DNA from: Borreliella lanei
GTDB lineage: Bacteria > Spirochaetota > Spirochaetia > Borreliales > Borreliaceae
DNA: 64,000 nucleotides
NCBI RefSeq assembly: GCF_014205895.1
Contig: NZ_JACHFC010000002.1
Coordinates: 62,001-126,000 of the forward strand
Direction: 5' to 3'
Position 1 is the stretch's first letter; every line of letters starts with the position of its first letter. Shown here piece by piece: positions 53,397 to 62,053 of this stretch. The position numbers and the translations under genes are program-made. The notes below the pieces were generated by a model. The model was given only the letters and a program-made list of their open reading frames with translations. It made no database searches and had not been told where the DNA came from.

Positions 53397-54506
53397 TTAC
53401 TGGAATATTATTCCATAAATTGTAATGTCTTTTTCCTTTGCAGAATTGATAACATCTTTATAAACAACAGATCCTCTTGGATACTCATGAGGAGGTGCAT
53501 CTCCTATAACAATAATAAATCTTCTTTCTGCCCGCCAATCAAACTGGGTTACAGCAGCATCAATACCCTCAAACACAGCTTCTGGATAATCCCCACCGCC
53601 ACCAACATTAACATACTTAAGAATATTATTTAAATAAGGAATAGTATTAAAATCAAAAGCTTTGGTTAAAAAATCTTCAAGATAGTCTTTATAAAAAACA
53701 AGGCCTATTCTGTAGGATTTAAACTTTTGAAGTTGAGGTTCTATTATTGAAAACAAATGCTCTTTTAGAATCTCAATATTGCTTTTCATACTGTCAGTAA
53801 CGTCAACAACAAGCACTAAATCTAAATCATAAACTGAATCTTCTGAGTTTTTTAAAATTCTGTTTATTTTATCAACAATATCAATGCCATTATTAGCAAT
53901 AACCACCTCATCTGAAAATTTTGTAAAAGTATCCTTTAATTCATTAAATTCAATTTTTCCCTGATTTTGGTCATCCTTGAAAAGCAATTCATAAGCATTG
54001 TCTTGATACCTGCCCAAATAATCATTATATTTTTTCTCAAAAGATCTTATAGAAAACCAAAAGGGCTCTTTTTTGTTTTTTAATATTTCTAAATCAATCT
54101 CACCACTTCTTGTTGAAAAATTTGGAAATCCATATTTTAACTTTTTTGGAATCAATATATGAAAAGCTTCTCCAAACTTTTTATTAGGAACAGGGGTCGA
54201 AGATGTCAATGATAAAAGTTCTTTATTCTTAATAACTCTTCCATTTAAAATCCTAATTTCATCTCCATTAACCTTATTATAACTTAATGTACGAAATGAA
54301 TAAGTGGCTACATCTTTTTTCTTATCAGGAATTTCAAAAGACTCTGTCAATATTACTGATTTGATTGCAGGTTTTTTTCTAATAAAAAGATGAAATCCCT
54401 CTTTATGAGCCTCAACATAAACATCATCAATGCCTATTTTCAAAGAACTATCTTCAAATCCAAACAAATAAAAGCTAATAAAAAGAAATAAAAAAATTTT
54501 CTTCAT
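53397..54506 (-). CDS. Exported VWA-domain protein
   Basis: Protein of 369 residues with an N-terminal signal (about 1-16). The C-terminal half (about 220-369) is a von Willebrand A domain: LVLVVDVTDSMKSN provides a variant MIDAS (DxTxS), followed by YRIGLVFYKDYLED, GGGGDYPEAVFEGIDAAV and RFIIVIGDAPPHE. It is probably periplasmic and binds a divalent metal and a protein partner. It follows flcA on the same strand (about 50-nt gap) and may share its transcript. It corresponds to BB0325. Partner unknown. Confidence 0.88.
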   Translation of the reverse strand: MKKIFLFLFISFYLFGFEDSSLKIGIDDVYVEAHKEGFHLFIRKKPAIKSVILTESFEIPDKKKDVATYSFRTLSYNKVNGDEIRILNGRVIKNKELLSLTSSTPVPNKKFGEAFHILIPKKLKYGFPNFSTRSGEIDLEILKNKKEPFWFSIRSFEKKYNDYLGRYQDNAYELLFKDDQNQGKIEFNELKDTFTKFSDEVVIANNGIDIVDKINRILKNSEDSVYDLDLVLVVDVTDSMKSNIEILKEHLFSIIEPQLQKFKSYRIGLVFYKDYLEDFLTKAFDFNTIPYLNNILKYVNVGGGGDYPEAVFEGIDAAVTQFDWRAERRFIIVIGDAPPHEYPRGSVVYKDVINSAKEKDITIYGIIFQ

Positions 54507-54556
54507 AAGGAAACTACCCTCATAAATAACTCAAAAACAATGAATAAGATCTATAA

Positions 54557-57352
54557 CTAAAGTTTTTCAGATAAATTTTCATAAAATAAAACATTTGATT
54601 TAGAAAAACTATTCTTAAAAATATTCCTGAGATTTAAACTAGCAAGATCTTTTTTAACACTTTTTACCATATCTTCATCCCTATTTAATATATCAAAGAT
54701 CTTGACTGATTCGCTTAGATTACTAACTCCAGAATTAAAAAGTTTAGTATCTCTTATAGATGAAAAAGAAGCCATCACTTCTACAACCCCAAGATTATTA
54801 TAAGTCTCAATTTCTTTTAATAAAAGAGTTTTATGATAATCATTTTCTTTGGGATTAAAATTTAAAACATTGGCCTTCTCTAATTCTAAATTTTGCATAA
54901 CCCTTAAATAATAGCTCCTAGAAGCTAAAAAATCACCTATCTTATAAAGAGTTAGGGCAATAGAATTTAAAACTTCGTTACTACTTGAAAACCCCGCCAT
55001 GCTCTCTACTTTAAATAAATATTTCAATGCATCATCATAATTATTTTCCCTGTAACTAAGCAGTCCAACTTTATAGTAAACATCTGGATAATCAACACCC
55101 TCATTTATTGCTAATTTGTAAGAAGATATCGCAGACTTAAAGTCATTTAAAGATCTAAGAATATCGCCTTGCTTTTCATAAATTGAAGAAATCTCCTTAG
55201 ATCCTTTTATAAGATTGTGTTTTTTATAAAAAGAATAATCACTCAAGGCTAAACCAATAATATTTCTAGCCCTAAGAGAATCTCCAGATTTTTCATAAAT
55301 GTCTGCTAAAATTTTATAAGCCAATATCTTGTCCCCAGCATCTTCAATTGAATTTTCATGCCTAAAACTATTTAATGCCTTAAGTAAATAAACTTCGGCC
55401 TTCTTAAAATCTCCCATGTAATACGAATATCTTCCACTTTCAAAAAGTGCCTTGTCGTAATTAGGATTCTTATTTAATATTTTTCTGAGAATGTATTCAA
55501 TCTCTGAATTCATATTAACATTATTATCAAGCTTAAAAACAGTTCTGCCATCATTTCTTTTAAAATCAGAAAATTCCTTATTCAATAAATTTGTTTGCCC
55601 ATTAAGATAATTTAAATTTATAGCAAGATTATTTGCTCTCTGATTATAAGTCACAAAAGAAATATACTTATCTACAAGCTTTTTAGCATATTTCGTGTAA
55701 ACAGCTTCATCAATATCTAGAATTTCATTTGACTTGATAAAATTATTAACATTGTCAGACTCAGTATCTAAATTAGCTTCAATATAAGCATTAAAAAGCT
55801 TAAATAAAATTTCCTTTTTTTGTCCATATTTAGAAAGCACAACCGTATAGCTATTAATACTATCTTTATAGTAGTTAGAATTTGCCTTAGCCCATTTAAA
55901 ATAATTATCTCCCTTTAATACTAAAGCATCATAATCGTAAAGATCGTAAGATATAACCTCATCAAGTATTGAATTAGCCTCGGAGTGCTCTCCAAGACTA
56001 ATTTTCATGGAAGCATATGAAATATATCCTTCCTTATTAAACTTTTTTCGTCTTCTACTTGTAGAATTTTTAGAAAAAGGCTCAATCGTAAACAATTCCT
56101 CATACTTCTCTTCAGCACTATCAAAATCCCTAACGTCTTCAAACGCCTTAGCATACTTGACAAACCATTTATCATCAGGCCTAATATAATAAGCATCTCT
56201 AAAAATAGCTTTTGCAAGATCTCTTTTATTGGCGTATATAGATTCTATGCCTTCTTTATACTTACTCTCAGAAGCAACATAAAAAAATACTACATCTACT
56301 ATAAAGTACAAAGAAAATAAAACTAAAACAACAAAAAGAGAGGCTATTTTTATTAAAGGTAACAAAGCCCTTGAAACTCTATAGCTAAATTTTTGCTGAA
56401 GCTTGCTAAATTCCTCCGCTTTAAAATAAATTACAGGCAATTTAATAGATCGCCCAACAATATCTCCTGCAAATTTAGCAATAAATTTCAACCTTTTTTT
56501 ATTTTTTTCAACAAGATCAATTAATGCTTCAAGCTTAAACCTTGAAACATTCTCCTTAGTTAGAGCCTCAGCAATTGCAATTCTTAAGTTTCTAGGATAG
56601 GAATTTAAATGTTTTAAAAATAATGGATAATTAACCTTAAGTTCGAAACGTTTAAAATTTGCATTTTGATCATACTCTAAAAATTTAAAATCATCTGCAA
56701 CATTTTCAAAATCATCCTCATCGGCACTTAAATTTAAACCATCTCCAACAAACATCTCTGATTGTTCGTTTGTTTGGTTTTTATCATTTGTCGAATCACC
56801 AGTATTAAATTCATCAGATTGTAAAAAATTATCATCCCCCGAAACAGAAGAATCATTATTGGCTTTAAAAAAATTATTATTACTTTGATTGTTAATTAAT
56901 TCCTCAGAATTAAGTTCTGAGGAATTAATTAAATTATCAAAATTGAGCTTAGAAGCAATTTCTAAATCAATAGAATTATCATCAAGAACTTTGTCAATAT
57001 TATTTTCAAAAGAATCACCAGAAAAAACGTCAAAATCATTATTTAAAGTTGAAAGCTCTGAATCCATATCAACCCTCAAGTTAGAACCACTTAAAGGTAA
57101 ATTGTCATTAAAAATGTCAGAATAAGGCAATTTATCCTCACTCTCAAGAGCATCAAGCATAAAATTCAAATCAAGTTCATCGTCATTTTCTTCTAAGGCA
57201 AGATCTTCGCCTATCCAAGGAACAATACTCTCTCCAGGCTCAGGAAGCTTAACATCCATACTCACGCCAAAAGATTCTTTAGATAATCTTTCATTAGAAA
57301 GATTATCTAATATTTCTCTTTTAAACTGTCTTATCTTATCTATATCAGGCAT
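54557..57352 (-). CDS. flcA: FlcA, periplasmic flagellar collar TPR protein
   Basis: Large bitopic protein of 931 residues. The cytoplasmic N-terminal 230 residues are acidic and disordered (Asp, Asn, Ser, Glu). Residues 235-325 form a small folded domain, followed by one membrane segment (about 334-358). The periplasmic remainder holds many TPR units, for example MGDFKKAEVYLLKALNSF and ENNYDDALKYLFKVESMAG. By order it is BB0326, shown to be the collar protein FlcA needed for collar formation and stator assembly. Two perfect DNA hairpins lie in the disordered coding region. It follows the acyltransferase gene by 20 nt. Confidence 0.92.
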   Translation of the reverse strand: MPDIDKIRQFKREILDNLSNERLSKESFGVSMDVKLPEPGESIVPWIGEDLALEENDDELDLNFMLDALESEDKLPYSDIFNDNLPLSGSNLRVDMDSELSTLNNDFDVFSGDSFENNIDKVLDDNSIDLEIASKLNFDNLINSSELNSEELINNQSNNNFFKANNDSSVSGDDNFLQSDEFNTGDSTNDKNQTNEQSEMFVGDGLNLSADEDDFENVADDFKFLEYDQNANFKRFELKVNYPLFLKHLNSYPRNLRIAIAEALTKENVSRFKLEALIDLVEKNKKRLKFIAKFAGDIVGRSIKLPVIYFKAEEFSKLQQKFSYRVSRALLPLIKIASLFVVLVLFSLYFIVDVVFFYVASESKYKEGIESIYANKRDLAKAIFRDAYYIRPDDKWFVKYAKAFEDVRDFDSAEEKYEELFTIEPFSKNSTSRRRKKFNKEGYISYASMKISLGEHSEANSILDEVISYDLYDYDALVLKGDNYFKWAKANSNYYKDSINSYTVVLSKYGQKKEILFKLFNAYIEANLDTESDNVNNFIKSNEILDIDEAVYTKYAKKLVDKYISFVTYNQRANNLAINLNYLNGQTNLLNKEFSDFKRNDGRTVFKLDNNVNMNSEIEYILRKILNKNPNYDKALFESGRYSYYMGDFKKAEVYLLKALNSFRHENSIEDAGDKILAYKILADIYEKSGDSLRARNIIGLALSDYSFYKKHNLIKGSKEISSIYEKQGDILRSLNDFKSAISSYKLAINEGVDYPDVYYKVGLLSYRENNYDDALKYLFKVESMAGFSSSNEVLNSIALTLYKIGDFLASRSYYLRVMQNLELEKANVLNFNPKENDYHKTLLLKEIETYNNLGVVEVMASFSSIRDTKLFNSGVSNLSESVKIFDILNRDEDMVKSVKKDLASLNLRNIFKNSFSKSNVLFYENLSEKL
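56892..56932. repeat. Perfect 18-bp inverted repeat inside flcA
   Basis: Arms 56892-56909 and 56915-56932 are perfectly complementary, with a 5-nt loop. They encode part of the disordered acidic linker (INSSELNSEELIN, a near-mirror peptide). The stem includes CCTCAG/CTGAGG, so it is more stable than the background. No T run follows on either strand. Confidence 0.75.
57279..57310. repeat. Perfect 14-bp inverted repeat near the flcA start
   Basis: Arms 57279-57292 and 57297-57310, 4-nt loop. It lies 43-74 nt inside the coding sequence, close enough to the ribosome loading site to affect early elongation. It encodes residues about 15-25. Confidence 0.7.
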
Positions 57353-57372
57353 ATTACAATCAAATTCCTAGC

Positions 57373-58269
57373 TCATAAAAAGCTTTTTTTATAAAATTCA
57401 TGACCCTCTGCATGAAGAATATTAAAGCGATTTTCTAAATCTTCAGCAATTTTTAAACCCAAAACTTCCTTTGTAATCTCTGTCTGAGAATCTTTCAAGG
57501 TGTTTAAAATTTTATCCCTATACTCAACAATACTTATAACCTTGTCAGCATTATATATAAGGGAATCTCTTTTAAAAACATCGTGAGACATATCTCCATC
57601 CTCAGAAACTTCTAAAACATTTCCATTCACTCCAATCATCAAATAATAATCAAAAATTTTAAAATAATTGCCAATTTCTAAAATTATTTTTTTTGTTTCA
57701 GGTCTTCCTTTTCTATATCTAGTAGCAGTAGGAAAAATAAGTATAATGCACCCACTATTTTTCTTTTCATAAATATACTTCATAGAATTAGCATTAAAAA
57801 CACGCCTTTGCCTAGCATGTTCTAAACCAACCCCAACAAATGCGTGCGGTGGATAAACTAATATTGCATTGTATCCTAAAGAAAGAGTCTTAACAAATAA
57901 ATTATCCCTGAAAAGCTTAACTCCAGCTATTGGGATAATATGATCTGCAATATCATGATAACCCATTTTGTAAAGCAAAAACTGAAAACAAGGAAAATCA
58001 AAATTGCTATAATGCTCCATTAATATAATTGAAGACTTGCCAGATTTAGTCTTTTGGTAAAGTTCTAAAATATTTTGCATGCCAACAATGGTAGATCCAC
58101 TCTTAAGAAGTCTCTCTATCATTCTATCTACCAATCTTCTACTATTAGAATCTGCATTTCGATAAGATTTATCCAAATAATTAACATTTTCAACAGACTT
58201 AAATTGACTTACAAAGTCGCTTTCCATGTCTTTAAAATATTTATCAAAACTTTCATTTTGTACAAACAT
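57373..58269 (-). CDS. Glycerolipid-type acyltransferase (PlsC/PlsB-like)
   Basis: Acyltransferase of 298 residues. The catalytic H(X4)D motif is HYSNFD (in LMEHYSNFDFP); a second block with IPIAGVKLFRD and a third (IILIFPTATRYRKGRP) correspond to the substrate-binding motifs of the family. No membrane segment is clear. It probably acylates glycerol-3-phosphate or its 1-acyl form. Older annotation reads glycerol-3-phosphate O-acyltransferase (BB0327). An AAGGGTG lies about 9 nt before the ATG. It is the first gene of the flcA transcript. Confidence 0.88.
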   Translation of the reverse strand: MFVQNESFDKYFKDMESDFVSQFKSVENVNYLDKSYRNADSNSRRLVDRMIERLLKSGSTIVGMQNILELYQKTKSGKSSIILMEHYSNFDFPCFQFLLYKMGYHDIADHIIPIAGVKLFRDNLFVKTLSLGYNAILVYPPHAFVGVGLEHARQRRVFNANSMKYIYEKKNSGCIILIFPTATRYRKGRPETKKIILEIGNYFKIFDYYLMIGVNGNVLEVSEDGDMSHDVFKRDSLIYNADKVISIVEYRDKILNTLKDSQTEITKEVLGLKIAEDLENRFNILHAEGHEFYKKSFL

Positions 58270-58430
58270 AAAACCAGCACCCTTTAAAGCATTCTATGTT
58301 GCCACTTAACCATTAGTTACATTATTTTTTAAAGACAAAAAGCTCTATAAGACTAACAATAAATAACTAATATTAAACAAGCATACATTTTTGAAAACAT
58401 TTCACACCATTATACCTTATTTACTACACA

Positions 58431-58528
58431 AATTAAAGTAAAATTTTAGCTTGCCACAATAGACAAATAATACTAAAAACTATTTAAGTTATTAGACTTT
58501 TTTTATTGTAAAAATTAAAGTAAAATTT
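58431..58528 (+). repeat. Pair of 16-bp direct repeats upstream of oppA-1
   Basis: AATTAAAGTAAAATTT occurs at 58431-58446 and again, identical, at 58513-58528, with start points 82 bp apart. Both contain AAAGTA, the same core that recurs in the neighbouring tandem array. Confidence 0.6.
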
Positions 58529-58535
58529 AAATACA

Positions 58536-58580
58536 AGACAAATCAAAGTAAGACAAATCAAAGTAAGACAAGTCAAAGTA
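58536..58580 (+). repeat. Three-copy 15-bp tandem repeat upstream of oppA-1
   Basis: AGACAAATCAAAGTA is present at 58536-58550 and 58551-58565; a third copy with one change (AGACAAGTCAAAGTA) is at 58566-58580. The array ends 65 nt before the oppA-1 ATG. The unit length (15 bp, about 1.4 helical turns) places successive copies on different faces of the helix. Confidence 0.9.
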
Positions 58581-58645
58581 CTGGGGGAATACATATTTAA
58601 AATTAAAACAAAAAATATACAAAAATATTGAAAAAGGAAAATCCC

Positions 58646-60217
58646 ATGAAATACACAAAAATAGCTTTAATGCTAATAATTTTCTCTTTAACGGCCTGCA
58701 TTAATAATGCTAAAAAAGAAAAAATCGTTTTCAGAGCATCAAACTTAAGCGAACCATCGTCACTTGATCCTCAACTCTCAACAGACCTTTACGGTAGCAA
58801 TATTATTACAAACCTATTCCTAGGCCTAGCAGTAAAAGATTCTAAAACTGGGAAATATAAACCGGGACTTGCAAAAAGTTGGAATATCTCTGAAGATGGA
58901 ACTATTTACACATTTAACCTAAGAGAAGATATAGTTTGGAGCGATGGAGTTGCCATCACTGCTGAGGAGATAAAAAAATCGTATCTTAGAATTTTAAATA
59001 AAAAAACAGCTGCATTGTATGCCAATTTAATAAAATCTACAATAAAAAACGCACAGGAATATTTTGATGAGACAGTATCTGAATCTGAGCTTGGCATAAA
59101 AGCTATTAACAGTAAAACCTTAGAAATAACATTGACATCTCCAAAGCCTTATTTTCCTGATATGCTAACAAACACAGCATACATACCAGTTCCGATGCAT
59201 ATTGTTGAAAAATATGGAGAAAATTGGACAAATCCTGAAAATATAGTTGTTAATGGTGCATACAAACTTAAAGAAAGATCAATTAACGATAAAATCGTAA
59301 TAGAAAAAAATGACAAGTATTATAATGCAAAAAATGTAGAAATTGATGAGGTAATATTTTACCCAATAGAAGGTAGCGTGGCTTATAATATGTATATAAA
59401 CGGTGAAATCGATTTTTTACAAGGAGCAGAAAAGAATAATTTAGAAGAAATTAAAATAAGAGATGATTATTACTCCGGATTAAAAAATGGAATGGCATAC
59501 ATAGCATTCAATACAACCATAAAGCCGCTAGACAATTTAAAAGTTCGACAAGCCCTCTCACTTGCTATTGATAGAGAAACTTTAACTAAAGTAGTTTTAA
59601 AAGGAAGCTCAGATCCAACAAGAAACCTAACTCCAAAATTTGATGATTATTCTTATGGAAAAAATTTAATACTATTTGATCCTGAGAATGCAAAAAAACT
59701 TTTAGCTGAAGCTGGATATCCGGATGGGAAAGGATTTCCCACATTAAAATATAAAATTTCAGGAGGAAGGCCAACAACAGCAGAATTCTTACAAGAACAA
59801 TTCAAAAAAATACTAAACATTAACTTAGAAATCGAGACTGAAGAATGGACAACATTTTTAGGAAGCAGAAGAGCTGGTAATTACCAAATGTCAAGCGTGG
59901 GATGGATAGGAGACTATTTTGATCCTTTAACATTCTTAGATAGCCTATTTACAACAGAAAATCATTTTTTTGGAGCATACAAATATTCAAACAAAGAGTA
60001 TGATGCTTTAATAAAAAAATCTAATTCTGAACTTGATCCAATAAAAAGACAAGACATTTTAAGACAAGCTGAAGAGATAATAGTAGAAAAAGACTTTCCT
60101 ATGGCACCTTTATATATACCCAAATCCCATTACCTTTTTAGAAATGATAAATGGACAGGATGGGTACCAAATATTGCAGAAAGCTATTTATATGAAGATA
60201 TTAAAACTAAAAAATAA
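58646..60217 (+). CDS. oppA: OppA-1, oligopeptide-binding lipoprotein
   Basis: Family 5 solute-binding lipoprotein of 523 residues, delivering oligopeptides to the OppBCDF permease. Signal peptide and lipobox LTAC (Cys18) lead to the conserved SEPSSLDPQLS and VWSDGVAITAEE motifs, and the C-terminal RQDILRQAEEIIVEKDFP and FRNDKWTGW blocks. The ATG at 58646 has AAGGA 7 nt upstream; a TTG 18 nt earlier in frame has none and is not used here. First of three tandem paralogues. It corresponds to BB0328. Confidence 0.96.
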   Translation: MKYTKIALMLIIFSLTACINNAKKEKIVFRASNLSEPSSLDPQLSTDLYGSNIITNLFLGLAVKDSKTGKYKPGLAKSWNISEDGTIYTFNLREDIVWSDGVAITAEEIKKSYLRILNKKTAALYANLIKSTIKNAQEYFDETVSESELGIKAINSKTLEITLTSPKPYFPDMLTNTAYIPVPMHIVEKYGENWTNPENIVVNGAYKLKERSINDKIVIEKNDKYYNAKNVEIDEVIFYPIEGSVAYNMYINGEIDFLQGAEKNNLEEIKIRDDYYSGLKNGMAYIAFNTTIKPLDNLKVRQALSLAIDRETLTKVVLKGSSDPTRNLTPKFDDYSYGKNLILFDPENAKKLLAEAGYPDGKGFPTLKYKISGGRPTTAEFLQEQFKKILNINLEIETEEWTTFLGSRRAGNYQMSSVGWIGDYFDPLTFLDSLFTTENHFFGAYKYSNKEYDALIKKSNSELDPIKRQDILRQAEEIIVEKDFPMAPLYIPKSHYLFRNDKWTGWVPNIAESYLYEDIKTKK

Positions 60218-60283
60218 TAAAATTAAGTAAAATAAGTAATTTTAAAATTAAGATTTAAAATTAATATCTATGGAAGGGCAATT

Positions 60284-60331
60284 ATGAAATTAAAGTTAAA
60301 CTTTAAAGTAAGCTTTAAAATGGAGGTATAA
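60284..60331 (+). CDS. Candidate 15-codon leader ORF before oppA-2
   Basis: ATG at 60284 with ribosome site GGAAGGG 5 nt upstream; it encodes MKLKLNFKVSFKMEV and stops at TAA (60329-60331), 6 nt before the oppA-2 ATG. Its first three codons and the preceding AATT are identical to those of oppA-2. Its last codons overlap the oppA-2 ribosome site (GGAGG, 60322-60326). Its translation is unproven. Confidence 0.35.
   Translation: MKLKLNFKVSFKMEV
60290..60319 (+). promoter_or_regulatory. Competing hairpins in the oppA-2 leader
   Basis: Hairpin A pairs 60290-60295 with 60301-60306. Hairpin B pairs 60302-60308 with 60313-60319 (7 bp, 4-nt loop). They share 60302-60306 and so exclude each other. 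B ends 2 nt before the oppA-2 ribosome site. Both stems are A/T-rich with one G-C pair each, so weak alone. Confidence 0.35.
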
Positions 60332-60337
60332 AAAATT

Positions 60338-61924
60338 ATGAAATTACAAAAGTCATTATTTTTAATAATATTTTTTCTAACTTTTCTTTGTTGTAATAAC
60401 GAGGGAAAAAAAGAAGGAGTATCATTTAAAATAAGCCTGGGAGCAGAGCCAAGCAGTCTTGACCCTCAATTGGCAGACGATAATGTAGCATCAAAAATGC
60501 TAGACACAATGTTTAGAGGACTTGTTACAGGCGACCCTAATACAGGGGGAAATAAACCAGGACTTGCAAAAGGATGGGACATTTCTCCTGACGGAACAGT
60601 TTATACATTTAACCTAAGAGAAAAAATCACTTGGAGTGACGGAGTTGCAATCACTGCAGAGGGAATTAGAAAATCTTATCTTAGAATTTTAAATAAAGAA
60701 ACTGGCTCAAAATACGTTGAAATGGTTAAATCAGCAATTAAAAATGGCCAAAAATATTTTGACGGAGAAGTGCCTGACTCTGAACTTGGAATTAAGGCAA
60801 TTGACGAAAAAACATTAGAAATAACGCTAGAATCACCAAAACCTTATTTTATTGATATGCTAGTACACCAATCATTTATTCCAATACCAATTCACGTTAC
60901 CGAAAAATACGGACAAAGCTGGACAAGCCCCGAGAACATGGTTACAAGCGGGCCTTTTAAATTAAAAGAAAGAATCCCTAACGAAAAATATGTCTTTGAA
61001 AAAAATGATAAATACTACAACTCAAATGAAGTAGAATTAGAAGAGATTACATTTTATACGACAAATGACAACTCAACAGCATATAAAATGTATGAAAATG
61101 AAGAACTAGATGCAATCTTTGGTTCCATACCACCAGATTTAATCAAAGATCTAAAATTAAGAAGCGATTATTACTCCTCAGCTGTTAATGCAATATACTT
61201 TTACGCATTCAATACACACATTAAACCACTTGACAACGTTAAAATTAGAAAAGCCTTAACTCTTGCCATTGACAGAGAAACGCTTACATATAAAGTTCTT
61301 GACAACGGGACTACCCCTACAAGAAGAGCAACTCCCAACTTTAGTTCATATTCTTATGCAAAGAGTTTAGAATTATTTAATCCCGAAATTGCAAAAACAC
61401 TTCTAGCTGAGGCTGGATATCCCAATGGTAATGGATTTCCAATCTTAAAATTAAAATACAATACAAACGAAGCAAATAAAAAAATTTGTGAATTTATTCA
61501 AAACCAATGGAAAAAAAATTTAAATATTAATGTGGAGCTTGAAAACGAAGAATGGACAACATACTTAAACACTAAAGCAAATGGAAATTATGAAATAGCA
61601 AGAGCAGGATGGATAGGCGATTATGCTGATCCTTTGACATTTTTAAAAATATTCACACAAGGATACACACAATTCTCATCTCACAATTACTCAAGCCCAG
61701 AATACAACGAGCTTATAAAGAAATCCGATCTTGAACTTGATCCAATAAAAAGACAAGACATCCTAAGACAAGCAGAAGAGATAATCATTGAAAAAGATTT
61801 TCCAATAGCCCCAATATACATATATGGAAATAGTTACCTTTTCAGAAATGACAAATGGACAGGCTGGAATACCAATATTTTAGAAAGATTTGATTTATCT
61901 CAACTAAAATTAAAAAATAAATAA
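60338..61924 (+). CDS. oppA: OppA-2, oligopeptide-binding lipoprotein
   Basis: Family 5 solute-binding lipoprotein of 528 residues; the lipobox region reads FLCC (Cys18 or 19). Conserved AEPSSLDPQLAD, WSDGVAITAEG, RQDILRQAEEIIIEKDFP and FRNDKWTGW are present. GGAGGT lies 10 nt before the ATG. The clear likeness to OppA-1 and OppA-3 along the whole length marks tandem duplication with divergence in the ligand-pocket middle part. It is followed by a strong terminator. It corresponds to BB0329. Confidence 0.96.
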   Translation: MKLQKSLFLIIFFLTFLCCNNEGKKEGVSFKISLGAEPSSLDPQLADDNVASKMLDTMFRGLVTGDPNTGGNKPGLAKGWDISPDGTVYTFNLREKITWSDGVAITAEGIRKSYLRILNKETGSKYVEMVKSAIKNGQKYFDGEVPDSELGIKAIDEKTLEITLESPKPYFIDMLVHQSFIPIPIHVTEKYGQSWTSPENMVTSGPFKLKERIPNEKYVFEKNDKYYNSNEVELEEITFYTTNDNSTAYKMYENEELDAIFGSIPPDLIKDLKLRSDYYSSAVNAIYFYAFNTHIKPLDNVKIRKALTLAIDRETLTYKVLDNGTTPTRRATPNFSSYSYAKSLELFNPEIAKTLLAEAGYPNGNGFPILKLKYNTNEANKKICEFIQNQWKKNLNINVELENEEWTTYLNTKANGNYEIARAGWIGDYADPLTFLKIFTQGYTQFSSHNYSSPEYNELIKKSDLELDPIKRQDILRQAEEIIIEKDFPIAPIYIYGNSYLFRNDKWTGWNTNILERFDLSQLKLKNK

Positions 61925-61946
61925 TTAATATTTAATTTAATCAAAT

Positions 61947-61986
61947 AAAAATCGTCCATTAATTTATTTCTTATGGGCGATTTTTA
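61947..61986 (+). terminator. Rho-independent terminator after oppA-2
   Basis: A 13-bp stem with one G-U pair (61947-61959 with 61973-61985; loop 13 nt) ends in a T run. It lies 22 nt after the oppA-2 stop, so oppA-3 needs its own promoter or read-through. A TTGACT (61987-61992) directly after it may be a -35, but no well-spaced -10 follows. Confidence 0.8.
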
Positions 61987-62053
61987 TTGACTTTCTTATA
62001 AAAAAAAGATAGCTTAAAATTTATAAATAACTTTAATTTGGGGAAAGGTTAAT

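Larger units (their letters stand above)
58270..58645. other. Divergent regulatory region between the acyltransferase and oppA-1
   Basis: About 376 bp without a gene. It holds two 16-bp direct repeats (AATTAAAGTAAAATTT at 58431-58446 and 58513-58528) and the 15-bp tandem array at 58536-58580. No single promoter stands out on either strand; several weak TATA-like hexamers are present. Confidence 0.6.

Noticed and set aside
58536-58580. CRISPR-like array upstream of oppA-1
   Set aside because: Units are only 15 bp, strictly tandem with no spacers, only three copies, and no cas genes are present.
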